DNA from: Ptychodera flava
Taxonomy: Eukaryota > Hemichordata > Enteropneusta > Ptychoderidae
Direction: 5' to 3'
Length of the DNA: 64,000 nt
Assembly (NCBI RefSeq): GCF_041260155.1
Contig: NC_091942.1
Span: forward strand, 258,001 to 322,000
The notes under the pieces were generated by a model. It worked only from the letters and a program-made list of their open reading frames with translations. It was not told the DNA's origin and ran no database searches. Of this stretch, positions 12,801-26,800 are shown one piece after another. Positions within the stretch are counted from its first letter, which is position 1; each line of letters opens with the position of its first letter. Made by a program: the position numbers and the translations under genes.

Positions 12801-14808
12801 AAAATGCATCTCATTGACGGTAGAATAGTAAAGTACATCAGCTACTTATTTGATTCATAGCCTAATTTAAACTAACTGCGTTTGTCACTATACAAAATGC
12901 CAGGCTAAGAACGCATGGATGTAACCTAATAAGGGCTTATATTTCAACATATACTTCACTGCAACACTGTAAGGGTATCATATTTGCAAAGGAAACTAAG
13001 TATTGGTAAACATTCGCTCCGGTGCTATTATTTCAGACTTAATGGTTGTGACAGTAAGTCTTTCGAAGGGTTCCGAATGCCGACATGCAAATGTTTGTTT
13101 TTCAAGTCAGCATTTCAATAATTTTAAGGTTTTGCTTGCAAGCATGCCGATACTCGCCAACCTACCTCCCTAGAAAAGATTCACCCATTTTCCACCCTAC
13201 ATGCGAATATAAATGAAATTTTCGAAAAAGAATAAGGCTACAAAAATATTAGCAATATTTGTTTAGATTTTTTTTTCATTTTTGACCAATCCCTCCCAAG
13301 GTCAAAGTTCGATCCCTACAGCAGATGTACCAGCATTCATCAAATTTTCCAACTTTGGTATATGACCAGTTCAACGTCATAACAGTAGTATCATCCGATA
13401 GTACAAACAGGAGATAAATGTATACATCCGGAAAGGTTCAAAACGCCCCTTGTAGAACTTTGTCCCCTTCAAGTAATGATTTACCGAGTCTATCTGGTTG
13501 AATTACCCTCCACGGCTGTGCAAACGTCAAACAAAATTTTCTAAAAACAATTCTTAAAATTACGACGCAGTAATTCATTCATTCATTCATTCAGAGGCAA
13601 AATACTTTAGTGTGTGACTCACTCTAAATAATTTGAAAAGACAGTTTATCGAGGTAAATGTATTCGACAGTAAAATCTTGGGGTCACAATCAAAAGCAAA
13701 TTATTTTAGTATGTGACTTACTCTAAGTAATATGAAAAGATGATTTATCGAGGTAAATCTATTTGACAGCAAAAGCTTGGGATCACAATTTCAACCAGGA
13801 GACAACGTAAAGATTTGGTCTCATCTCACGAGTACACTGAGAATACCCATGTTATCAGTATTGGGTGTCCACTTATTAATAGCTATACTGAATCCAATAC
13901 AATAATTTCTCGTCATTCCATCCAATAACCAAGTTTACAAACCAAGTAGAGCCTGATTTAAATCGCAAGCTTTGCCACTACCATAAACACAAACTGCGCT
14001 GAGAAGTACGATATGACTTCTAAATTGTACTTTTGCTGCCGGAAACATGTGTACACCGGAATGCGCCATTGTTAAGATCGTTCAGTTGTCAGAGGTAAAA
14101 TCATATGACCACACCGCATTGCTGAAATTAAGGTTTCAGTATGACGCGTTTTTATTCGACAACCGGTAATTGTTGCAGTTCTTTTTGTTCATCGAATGCC
14201 ACATGTGGGAGACGGGGACATAGAAATAGGAATTGAAAGCTGCTCCGAAAAATAAACATACATAAAGTTGATATCATTGCCGGACACCATTTCAAGTTAT
14301 GAGCAAATACACAGATACACAGGCACGTGATAAAGACAACAGGCAACATACTTAGACCATCGAACAAACAATCAATTTTTCTTTTCCCGCTCATGAAGTA
14401 GGTTTTGTAACTGTATTGTCGATTTTGTGGTGGCCAGCCTGCCTATTTAACTATCGAGGATTCAGTCTTTATTTTCAGCTAATGCTTGAACACATGTATC
14501 AATATTTATCTTTGCCTTATCGAATAACCGCCAACCAACAGACCAAGTGAGATTGAGAACTCAGAACTTTTCATAAGTTGCAGTCATACAGGTTCTCCCT
14601 ATCTATTTCTGCTCATCTATCAGTTTGTCTCTGTCCCTCTTCTTCCCTCTTTTCCTCTTCCCTCTCTTCCTCCTTCTAATCTACTCATTTATCAACCGTA
14701 CATTTCTTAAAATATGGTCGACCTGTTAACCTCAAATCCGTCCACCCGTTTATCCAACCGGATATTTATCCATCCATCGTTCCATCCATCGTCCCTTCCG
14801 TCCGTCTG

Positions 14809-14870
<62 letters not shown>

Positions 14871-17800
14871 GATCGATCGATCGATCGATCGATCTATCTA
14901 TCTATCTATCTATCTATCTATGTCTGCCCGTTCGTCAGATGCATTCGTCCTTCGTCTACCTCCGTCTATCCATCAACACTCAACTAACTCGTGCTTGTTG
15001 GCCTGTGTAATCTTCGTGCCTGTACAAATACCTCACCAAAACTTCTTGATGTTAATCCCTGCTATCATAAAATTATGTTCAATCTCTCCATTTGCATAAC
15101 ACAAATGAATAACAAACAATTAGAACAACTCTCAAAAGTTAGGTTTTCACACTGTCTCAAATGTCGAGCTTATTAATGTAAACTGTTGTTAGTCATCTTA
15201 ACCAAGGACAGTACTTCAATATCTGCCCTTAAAAGGACGGTATTTCCTGTGCAGGTGTTCAAACCAGATCGAACACATCTGTATCTGTATAGGTTGTGAG
15301 AGTTAACCCCTGCGTAAAATTCTGTCTACTTTGTTCAGTGACAGAGGTGTTCTTACGTCGGCTGACATTACATTATTTTGATCATCTTCCTCTTATTTCA
15401 AAACACACAGTACTACACGAAACAATATCTCATTTAACCAACACTCTTGAATGTCAACTTGAACTTGTTTTGCGATTCAGAATCTCTGTTTTTAAACTTT
15501 GGAGCCACCTTTTACAAATATGTTTGTATTGCACATACGAGGAGCAGTAATTAAAAAGCGTAGAATAAGACAGAACGTTTAATCAGTCTATCGTAGCTTT
15601 CACTTTATAATGGCATGACAAATTAATAGAAGTAGTTCACGGGGCTTCAACCAGGTTGCTTATACTAAATTTGTAATTAATCTCGTAAACATTTGGTTTT
15701 GATATGAGTAAGATGTCCAATGTGTGTTACCAGCGAGGGACTCAAAACAAAAAATCTGGGATGGATGCCGACGATTTCACAGTTAGGCCTGCGATTCACT
15801 GTGGCGAATTATTTTTGCAATACGCTTAGTTTTACGTATGAAATATTCTTTGCAGAAGTATCTATCGAGTCAGTCCGAGAATTGTTGGGGTGACTCCGGG
15901 ATATCACCAGGATGTGTAAATTGATGGCGTGCATAACACATTGTTGTGTACTTCCTGGCCGGCTGGGCTAAACAAAGAAATCAGCGCAGGGATAGTTTGT
16001 TGAAGTGAACACCAACAAATGTTTATCAGTTAAAGCAACACCCATCGTTAAACTAGCACACATGTCCATTCAAACATCGCCCATGACGGTTCAACACACT
16101 GCAAAACACCTGCAGTTCTTTGTTCTCAATCTATAGTCCTGTAGTCAGTTTGGTTTACATTTCTGTACTCTAAGTGTCAATAGCATTAAAACGTCAACGT
16201 GTAAGAATTCTCGAGGCCATATTTCAGCTTTGATTTTACTATACTTATTGTGATTGCGATTGTGAATATTCGAAAGTAGCCGTGTACATGCATATAGGTG
16301 GCATGAAACAAGAAAACTGCGTAATAAAATAAATATGAGTGTATTTAACTGATCCGTCCAATCGTGACTTGAGATGATTTATCAACCACTCTCGATAGGA
16401 AAGCGATAAAAAAACTCGTTAAAATGGGAAGATAAAAACTTGAATACAATAATAAAACTCAACAGCAACAAAAATCGCATTTCTCAAAACCTTGATAATT
16501 CAAGTTAAAACTGTCAGTCCACCTGAAGAGTCCGATCTTTTTCAGAGAAAAACTTCCGTCCACTCGGGAAGGACCATGGTTTGAATGCCTGTGTAAACAA
16601 TGACGTTGGCGCAGTGATGTTGATGCATCGATGATTATGATAACATAACTCTTATAACGAGGAATTTCATAATATGGATTTGCATTTCTTTTATCGCCAT
16701 GAAGAAAGATTAAGCACTAATTTTGGATTAACTGAAATTGAAGCAGACGAGTTTGATTTTGTCACAGTAAAAGCCTTATTAACAAGCATATTACGTCCAG
16801 TCTCTGACATACTTAGCTGTTTTGCAGTTGATTTTGGAGTAATCATTGTTAATTAATATGGCTTCTCTGATTAAGCCTTCAACTAAAATTAATATCGTCT
16901 GTCCATGCACCATAGATAAATAACTTGCTCCCGATCAAATTTTCATTGTATTTTTAATTTTAAACGTCTGACTATGTTTCAGGATGGCCTATGTCAGAAG
17001 ATTGTCAACTAACTTTGTAAAGATTTTTCATAACGCCCCTTACGATTGTATCTATGACAATCTGTACGCCTACAAACATGTTACTGTTCGATGGAATTTG
17101 CAGACAACATAGATATACTTTGTCAGTGTTAGTTAAGGATGTACGTGTCGTATCCTACAGCATCCTGTATCAGTCGTTTATCAGTTTACGCGTAGACCTC
17201 CCGGAAGAGGTCATATTGTTCTGGAATTTTTACCATACTGGAATTTTACCATTATTAAGCCCTTGTGTCAGAAATCATGTTGGAAACAGCGTAAAGTGAT
17301 TGAAATATGATAATGCCGGAATTTGATTACTTTTGTATCGAATTTGTAATGAAGTATACACTCGTGATTTGAAAAACTAAAGTGCGTGTGTTTTGTCAAT
17401 GGTTCACACACCTGTTCAGTAGTGTTAAATTAATCAACTGGTGAAAGTTTATATTACTTCCTACAAAAAATGAAATTCCCATTAAAAGTAAGTAATATTA
17501 GTGTTTCACATAAAGAAGAATTCGTAATGTGGTTGTTTGGGAACTTTGGAACTCTGTAAGCTCTGAATAAACTTGCAGAGTTGAGAATGTGTCAACAAGC
17601 GAACAAACACAGAATCATAATCAGTCAGCTACAATAATATAAGGCCAATTTCAATGTGTTTTCCCCCCAATTTCGTTCGAGTATAATATGATTTCACATC
17701 ATTAAGAACAACAAAGACAAATGAAATACTACACGATAAAAATACCGTTGTACTTAAAGCTTCATCTATTCAGAATATTCTTGACGTTCTTATTGTATTT

Positions 17801-20800
17801 TGTGGGACAAAGTTCTTCCCTTTGAACATTTATTGCATTATTTGAAAGTCGGCAACATTGTTCAGCGTCTTAAAACTTGGTAAACAAATCGTGCCTTCAG
17901 ATCGACCAACATGTAGAAATGGAATGGAAAGAAGTGATATAATATTAAAAGTACTTGAAATTATCTACCCTAAAAATTCCCCCGTAGAGATAACATAGTG
18001 ATAACGGCTAGTTTTAATCTTATGTTTCCCTACACCGATATTTGCCTGGTGACCCCTGATTTGTTGTTTTTGATATTTGGCAGACTGTAGTTTAAACTTT
18101 CCTTTAAAGTTTGACAAGAATTTTACTCTTTCGCATACTACGTCAGGAAGGTACTTCATTTTTTACATACCAACGCCAGCTTTGTCGAGAGTCTGGCAAA
18201 TAATGATCACTTTACCGTAAGCATGGAATGCCAACCATGACCACACCAGACGTCACGTTCTTTTCAAGTTGTGCCAATTCGGGAGTGTAAATTGCATTGA
18301 AATAAAGCTAGAGATTGCTGCCAATGTCGAACGGCAGGTAGAGTAACTTCATAACAAAGATACATTACTGTCTTGATTTGAACTCCTCTCTGTGTTATCG
18401 ATCTTATATCATAGATAATCTCTTTGCCTTAATGACTCTGACACTGTGTGCCTAGCACAATCTTGCTTCCCGAAAAAAATATGTGGTCTGACACAAACAG
18501 ATATTTTCTGTCGCTGCGTCACATCCATGTCTGATGTAAGTTGGAATCGAACGTTTCCGATTAGCGCGTGCACTGAGGTCACCACAACGGATACTCTCAA
18601 AAAACAACACTACTGTGTACACTTATGCACCCAAGGTCTGCGCCTTACCTGTGAAAAAAGTGCTGAAAGTTTTCACAATTAATGGATCGGAATCATTTGG
18701 GACTGATCTGGTACGTTACCGGCCTGTCCTATACTCTACTCTTGAACTCTAGCCGTGGATATTTGTATTAGAGTAGGTTATCATGTGATTCTCAAATGAT
18801 ATTCTCGCTAAATAAACATCATGATACAATTAGTAATACTGGATTATAAATTGAAAATGGCAGCGTTGACGACCTTTTTGCAGTATCGGTGGACTGACCT
18901 TTCTACAACTGAACACAGACAAATAGCATAGACTGTCTATGTTTGTCTGTGAACTGAACTACTTTTCAGTCATGAAGTACAATTGCTGCAACCTTCATTA
19001 ATATCTTCGTGATTTTCTTCTCGGAAACAAGTACATTTCTTTGTTGTTCTCCCCGAAGTATGTCGAAAAATCAAGGTCTTACCCTTGTCAACACAATTTA
19101 TTTTACGGATGCATGCTATTGTTGACAAATAAATTCTAGTTCGGACAATCATTCCATTGTCATCGATGCCAATGGACGTTAACAAACAGAACTTCAAGAC
19201 TGGTGTATAGTTATGACGTTGGCGAGTAGGACAAGAAACTGACTCAAGAAAAACGCAAGGAAAATGTCTGTACCAAAACAAACAATTCTCTTTGCTTCGA
19301 GAGCTTGTCCTGTCATTTTGTACTTCTCGTCTGTCACTCATGGACAACTTTTATTTTGAAAGTGGATTGAATAGAGCAATTTGACCCCTATTAAGTAAAG
19401 TTCATTGTAAAAGGAATAACTGTTACTGTGTTTTAACCAATGATAATTGGCCACCTGTTAAAAATTAATATTACACACATTTGAAAATCCAAAAATTACT
19501 GCTGTCGTCACGGTGCAGTTCAGTATTTTACACATGATGCTGACAACATAAAGATAAATTCACATCTATGTGTCTGTTGTTAACAGAGTGATCGATAACG
19601 CTACACACCTAATGAATTACAAGGATTAATATAGAAGAAAAGATCTCTTAATGTTTTCGGTAAAAACTGAGAGGCAAGGCTTTCTTGGGGGAAAATGCAT
19701 GATTCGCTCTCACTTGTATTTCCTCTATACAATTTGAAAGTTTTCAGGAATAGGTGGAATTTCATAAGAATCTAGCTTTAGTTCCAGTAAGCGCAAAACG
19801 GACTTAATGGGCGTCTGTCAGAATTTTTCAATTCAACTGCTCAGAAAGTTTGCGGCCAAGGGCAAAACATCACTTTTGAAAGTGATGCCAAGTGAAATTT
19901 CAAATCTAGGTTATCGGTGTTTAAACACAGGACGGAAGGAAATAGCATCATGATGAAGATAAAAAGCAGAGTGACCTCGATATAAAGTGAGTTGACAGGG
20001 AGAAGTGAACTGATTATAAAGAAAAATATCCTCCTTGACTTGCATTGGCCTACTTCGTATCATTATTCGATATCAATCACGTGATCTAGACATGACCCAC
20101 GACATTGTCGGTACCAAGTGACGGGCCAGGCGAAGCAACGTCGTCGTCTGCACAGTGCGGTGCACGTCTGCACAGTGCGGTGCACGTGGTACACTCACGT
20201 TGCCCGTCAGCTGGAAATTAGAATGTGAACATGATCGGATAATACAAAAGCTTTGAAAACCTGATGAATCTGAGACAGGGGAAAAGGAGTGCTTACATAC
20301 GAAATAGGAAGATCATGAATAATCACCATGAATCGATTTGGGTTTTTTAAGAACTGTCATACCTCAACATGTGCAAACTATGCAAAAATCGTCTTTAATT
20401 ATTCGAATTGATATCTGGAGTGTGAATCACGTTCCATGACGATGGAATTATCAGATACCAAGGTTTATGGTAGTTATTCAATGCTGTATTCTTGATATTT
20501 CATCATAAATCGTATTCTGGAACCTAAGACAACGATAATCCTACTCCAGTGTTGCTGAGTAATGTCATGGAACTGATAACACAATATTGACTTGCATTGC
20601 AATGCAAATAATTAATTCTCTCTGAGTACTTCTACAGATTTTGATTTTAACTTGCAAGTTTCCTGTATTTTCTGTGGCTGTCCTTACAGGCAGCGCCCTC
20701 ACCGTCTCACCATGCAAGTTTCTATGTGGAGCAGTTGAAGAGGCACATGCATCCAGACATGCACACCATCAAGAAGATCAACAAGAAAATGGTCAAAGAT

Positions 20801-23800
20801 TTAACCCCAGTGCCGAAGGTTTTACAGTGGTTGAAAGAAGATTTGGGCAGTTTTGATATTACGTAAGGAATCAACGGATACTTTTCAGAGAAAGACTGAC
20901 AAATACAGTGATGTAAAAAGCGAATGCCTCCAATCTTTTCGTTCCAAAGTCCCTGTGAACAGATCCACACTCACCATTGATATCAATGAGTTTAGGCTAA
21001 ACTACGGCGGTGAAAAGCTTAATGAAACATGATTGACTCGATAATAATCGACAAATAGTGTGCATAAAATGCAATGTGACAGTAATTGCCTTTAAACAAC
21101 CTGTCCGATAGTTTATATTTAATAAAATTCTTTACTACGTTTCTACTACTGCGTGTCCATTTTTCACTCAGTTAGAACGTCGCAAGAAAAACGAGAATAA
21201 TTATAGAAGGTACTTTGACCCTACAAAAACTGGCATTCCTCGACGTCATCGCCAATTTTAGAGGCGAAACGATTTATAATTTGCTGAAGGAGATTCAGTG
21301 TGTGCAACTTAGAAAAGGCGATAACTTCGTCGTCTGCCATTTCTTCGGCTACTAGAAACATTTTTTCACAAAAAAGGGAATGAGTATTGCATGGATTACA
21401 TTAGCCCCGGCATTTTGAAGCAACTTTAACTCTTCTGATTCAGATAGCTTGAATTCACTATCTCTAGTTGACTCACTTTCATCTCTCCCACAACGGAATC
21501 CTATTCCCCATGCCAGGTTTCTGACAGATTTTATCTCAAGTCCCAATAATGGCGTTGATGTCCTTATTGAGTTCCTCCACGACATACAGCTGCACCACAA
21601 CGAGGGCATCCCGTTCGTCGCCGGGACGACGCGAAAAGCGCCCGGCGCTACCATACCGAAGCAGTATCAGGACACTCTGAAACGAAAGCCTGTAAGTTTC
21701 GAGCGATCAATTACAGTTAGAATGTTTTCACTGTATTCGAGCTTGGCAGGCACTTTTGGTACAGCTGAAGGTTCTTTAGCTTCCATCGTCTTGGAAGTTG
21801 GAATACAACGCAGCGTGATCCAAGCACACTGTTCTCCCACCGTCTTTATTTTAACAATTTTGATACATTTCCCAAACTAGATTAAATTAGATTAGTTTTC
21901 GCATCTTTTCAAGATACGTCGATGGTTGAGGTAATCTGCATGCATACAGAAAGAAATTAGCGTCGACTAGGTTTGAATTTTGCCAAAATTTTACCAATAT
22001 TTGAAGAATATCAATGAATACAATAAAGTCTGCATAATTTTTTTTTGCAGAAAGACAAGTTAGACTGTTTGGAATGTCTAATGGATATCATAGAATCTAG
22101 CGAGGTAGGTGATTTCATGTTTGTAGTTTTCGATGAAATTCACTGCAGAAGATTGACTGATAGACAGAAAGATAAATTAATAGGTAAGGTTGCCACAGCG
22201 CCACCTGTATGCCCTAACCCTTTGAAGCTGTTGAGCTGTTTACAGCTCTTTTTGGTGTTTTTCTTCTTCTTCTGTAAATCATGTAATTGACTGTGTTGGC
22301 TTGCAGGAGGGCTCACGACTATTCACCGACAGCAAGAAATCGATGGAAACACTCTCCCAAAGTCTCATGGACATTTCAATGCAAATCAGAATTCGTGCAC
22401 TCCAGGTAAATTTATATGTAATTATCAAGAATAGTGTTCCTCTGACAGTTCCGTTTTTTAATCTTACTTCACTTCTGTCCTCCATATATGGTCAATTAGG
22501 ACATCCTAACAAGTCAGGTCTATAGATGACACCAAATACTGACATCACCAATTGGCTAGGCTCTTTTGAGTTAATGTATCATTTTTGGTTATGTCAACGT
22601 TGATCTAGTAAAAAGTGAAAGGCTTTTTTGAAATTGATCACGGTTACACACGATTGATCGATCAACCGACAAGAATCACGAAAAACGCTGAGTTTCTTAT
22701 TGACCATATCTTTGTTTCCGATTCCAGTACTATAACACAGTCTTTTGTACCTCATTACCATCTAAGCGATCATTTACCTGTTTGTGTGACCCGTAGGGTA
22801 GCATGCGCTTGTATCCGTAAGAAGAAATACGACTCTATTCGGTATCGGAGTATGAAAAGTTTTGACATAGAGGCATTCTTGTCAGATTTGAAATCTGTGC
22901 CCACCTCCACATTGAATTCACTTGATAACCCTGATAAAAGGGTGAACTTATGGTTAAAATTATATCTAGCAGTATGTTATTTATAGATGGCCTTGAAAAT
23001 ACTTTGCGTTTGATAAACCACAAATACCATGGTTGTGTTTTAGTTGGTGATTTTAATATCAACATCAACCAGTCTTCAAGTATGTCTAACAGGTTATTGA
23101 ACAATCTCCATTGTTTAAACTATGAGCAAGTCATTCAAGATCCAACTAGGATTACCAGTTATTCACAGACCACCATTGACCATATTTATACAAATCTCTG
23201 TGACAGAAGCATTGATGCTGGTGTTCTCTATGCTGACATTTCTGACCACTTACCAGTGTTTGTATTTTTTAATAATTTTTGTTTATCACTACCAGACAAA
23301 GTGCGAGTTTTGTCAAGGGATTTTTCAAATTACAGCAAGGATATCTTTACAAATGACCTCAGAAGAGAAACGTGGGACGATGTTATCTCTTGTCAAGATG
23401 TCAATTTAGCTTATAGAAACTTTTCGACAAAATTTCTCAATTATTCTTTAAAACACGCCCCTTTTAAGTCATTCAGCAAGTTAAACAAAAAGGAAAACAA
23501 ACCTTGGATTACCCCTGGTATAATCAATAAAAGCTAAACATAGTATGTATAAGAAACTAATCAAGGGTGGGTTCAAGGAACCTTTTTATAGCAAATACAA
23601 GAAATATAGAAATTGTCTAACTAATATCTTGAAGAAAGCCAAAAAAATGTATTATTCACAGCTTTTCATGACAAAGAGTAACAATAGTAATGAGATGTGG
23701 TGTGTAATAAATGAACTTTTGGGTAAGCAAAAACGAAAGAATCTTAAGATTCCAAATCAGATTCATGTTGCATCCGATAGTAGTATGGAAAGTACTTCTG

Positions 23801-26800
23801 ACTTGCAAAATATGGTTGAACTTTTTAATAATTACTTTATTAATATAGGAGAGAATTTAGCATCGAGTATTGATACTTCTACTGCAACAGATTTTAATAA
23901 GTACTTAAAGAATCGTAATCAACAGTCATTCTTTTTACGTCCTGTTACTGAGGTTGAAGTAAGGGATATCATTGTAACACTTGATATTGAGAAAGCAACT
24001 GGCCATGATAACATTAGTGTTAAACTTGTCAAAGATGCTGTTGAAGAAATTTCCAAGCCACTTTGTCACTTGATAAATCTTTCATTCTCAAAAGGGGTGT
24101 TCCCAGATGATTTAAAAATTGCTAAGGTACTACCAATTCACAAAAAAGGGAATCTAGATGACATGGGCAACTACAGGCCTATTTCCATTTTACCGGTGCT
24201 CAGCAAAATTTACGAACAGACTGTTAACAAACAGGTTCTGCTCTTCTTTAACAAGCACAATTTATTCTATGATCACCAGTACGGGTTCCGTAAACAGTAT
24301 AGTACAAAGTTATCACTAGTCAGTCTTTCTCAATATCTACTTCATGAAATTGACAATGGCATCCCACTCTAGTATATTCATAGATTTTTCAAAAGCATTC
24401 GACACAATCAATCACGATGTTTTACTTGCAAAACTTGAATTTTATGGTATAAGGGGTTTACCTCTTAGCTGGATTCAAAGTTATTATCGTCAAGAAGTCA
24501 GTTCGTTGGTGTACACGGTGTGAATTCTCACGCAAAAACAATCGCATGTGGAGTCCCCCAAGGATCAATTTTAGGCCCTACCCTTTTCCTAATCTATATA
24601 AATGATATTCCTATGTCATCAGACGCGTTTAACTTTCGACTTTATGCTGATGACTCGAATTTATTCCACACATTTTGTAACAGTTCAAATTGTATTAATC
24701 TGCATACTATTAATGACGATTTTAGGCATGTGAGTAACTGGTGTGACGCCAACAAACTGACAATCAATTCCACAAAAACAAATTACATGATCATGAAAAG
24801 TTGTAGAAAAAATATTGAGTGTCACGGTTCACTTCAATTGAAGAACAATGACATTCGTAAAGTGGAATGTGCTTCTTTTGTTGGAGTAATTATCGACAGT
24901 AACCTCTCTTGGAAACAACACCCGCACATTGATGAGGTATGTGTGAAAATTAGCAAATTAACTGGTGTATTTTACAAATTACGTCACATAATGCCACAAT
25001 CGATCTTAGTCCTGTTGTATAACGCCTTTGTTCTTCCCCATCTTACTTATTGTCTTGAAGTGTGGGGAGCCACATATCCAACATACCTTAATGAAATATT
25101 TGTACTTCAAAAAAAGATGATTCGCACAATGACCTTTAGTAATTGGACAGAACACACAGCACCACTTTTTAAAAAACTAGATATACTTGATATTTACAAA
25201 CAGCATAAATTACAGCTTGCAGTCTTTGTTCATGATGCTCTTCATGCTAGACTTCCATGTACTTTTCATGACTTTTTTACTCCAATTTCACATTCATATA
25301 GTACAAGACAAAAGGAACGAAATGATCTGGAAATACCCAAAGCTAAACACAGATTAGGTCAGTTTACAGTAAAATATACAGCAACAAAAACTTGGAACAG
25401 CATACCTGATATCATACGGAACATAACAAATAGAAATAGTTTTAAACGTGAATATAGAAAACATCTCCAATCTCTTGTCTAAAGAAATGTATCACTGTAA
25501 TATATTTCTGATTTCTTTATATTTTTTTCTTTTCTGAGTAGTTTTCTGTAATGTAATTACGTGTGTTTCTGAGGAACAGCTTGCCCACATTCTTTTGCCA
25601 AAATATGTTAATGAGGCTGGAGGCGGACTCGATTAGTTGCTGGACAACTATTTTCCGTACTCCTTTTCCCTCCTTCTGTGTATTCGATTTATTGTAAATT
25701 TACATTTGATCTTCACTTGTTTTTGGGAATAAACATTATTATTATTATATAAGACTGGACACGAGAGATTGATAAGGGTAACTTTGTTATTGTTCTGATG
25801 TTTGGGTTCTACATCGGCTGCCAATATAGAGATTCCAAAGCGTATTTAAAAAGGTGTCTTAAAGTAAAATAAACTAGTTTAATTCTTGTTTTAAAGCTAC
25901 GAAAAAGACTATATTAATTCACTTTTTAATGAGTATCGTCCCACGGGAAGCTTACGATCTGCTGGTCAGTATCTTTTACCGATTCCCAGAGCGAGAACTG
26001 AATTTTTTTGAAAGTCACTCCAAATCACAGGTGCTAAAGATTTTAACAATTTACCTTTTTAAGAGAACTAGATAGTGTAGAAACTATTTTAAAAGCTGTC
26101 AAAATTATTTATTTACTCAGTTTCTAGAAGACAGATCTTTGTAATTCCAGTTTGCTTTTTAAAGTTGTCTTTGTCTTTGTCTTTGCTATTTTTGAAAACT
26201 TTTGATTGTATTTTTTATTATTGTATGTCTTTTGTTTAGTAATTTTTTCAATGTGGAAATGTTATTTTTATGTGTCTCGACCTCCATGAAAAGAAGTTTA
26301 TTGTAAAATAACATATGAAGTTATATAGAGTAATAAATAAAGATTAGTAATAATAATAATAACAATAATAATAATAATAATAATAATAAATCGACGATGG
26401 AACACGATTTGAACTAATTTTGGATAATTGGATTTTCTTATTTTTCAAATTTCTCAAAAGTGTTAGGTGCCATATAGCTGAATGTTGCAATATTACCAAT
26501 CATTCATTAAAAACAAATGTGTAATATAAAAAGAAAAGCAGATGACATTACATTTGTAGATTAAATGGACATTACTTCACCATCCAATTATCCAAAATTA
26601 GTTCCAATCGTGTTATGGACATATAGGACAAACAAAGCAAAAACTGAGCAAAATCAACAACAACAAGAGAAGATGACAAATTGAAGACGTTTCCAAGCTG
26701 ATTAAGATCTGAATAGATAAAACATACACTTTGCTAATATTTATGAGCTCTAAGTACTCCCTGGACACTCACATTGATATAATTGAAGTTTGACATTATC

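Larger units (their letters stand above)
12663..20689 (+). other. Formin intron 3 (8.0 kb)
   Basis: This is the longest intron. It contains an ATTC run (about 13571-13593), a ~100-bp tandem duplication (13597-13792), a TCTA/TCGA microsatellite (14812-14922) and a 23-bp duplication (20149-20192). Open frames of 60-125 codons inside it (such as 16674-16856 and 19347-18970) match nothing I recognise. Confidence 0.7.

Noticed and set aside
14714..15010. Ile/Tyr/Leu/Ser-rich frame
   Set aside because: Translation of the TCTA/TCGA microsatellite.
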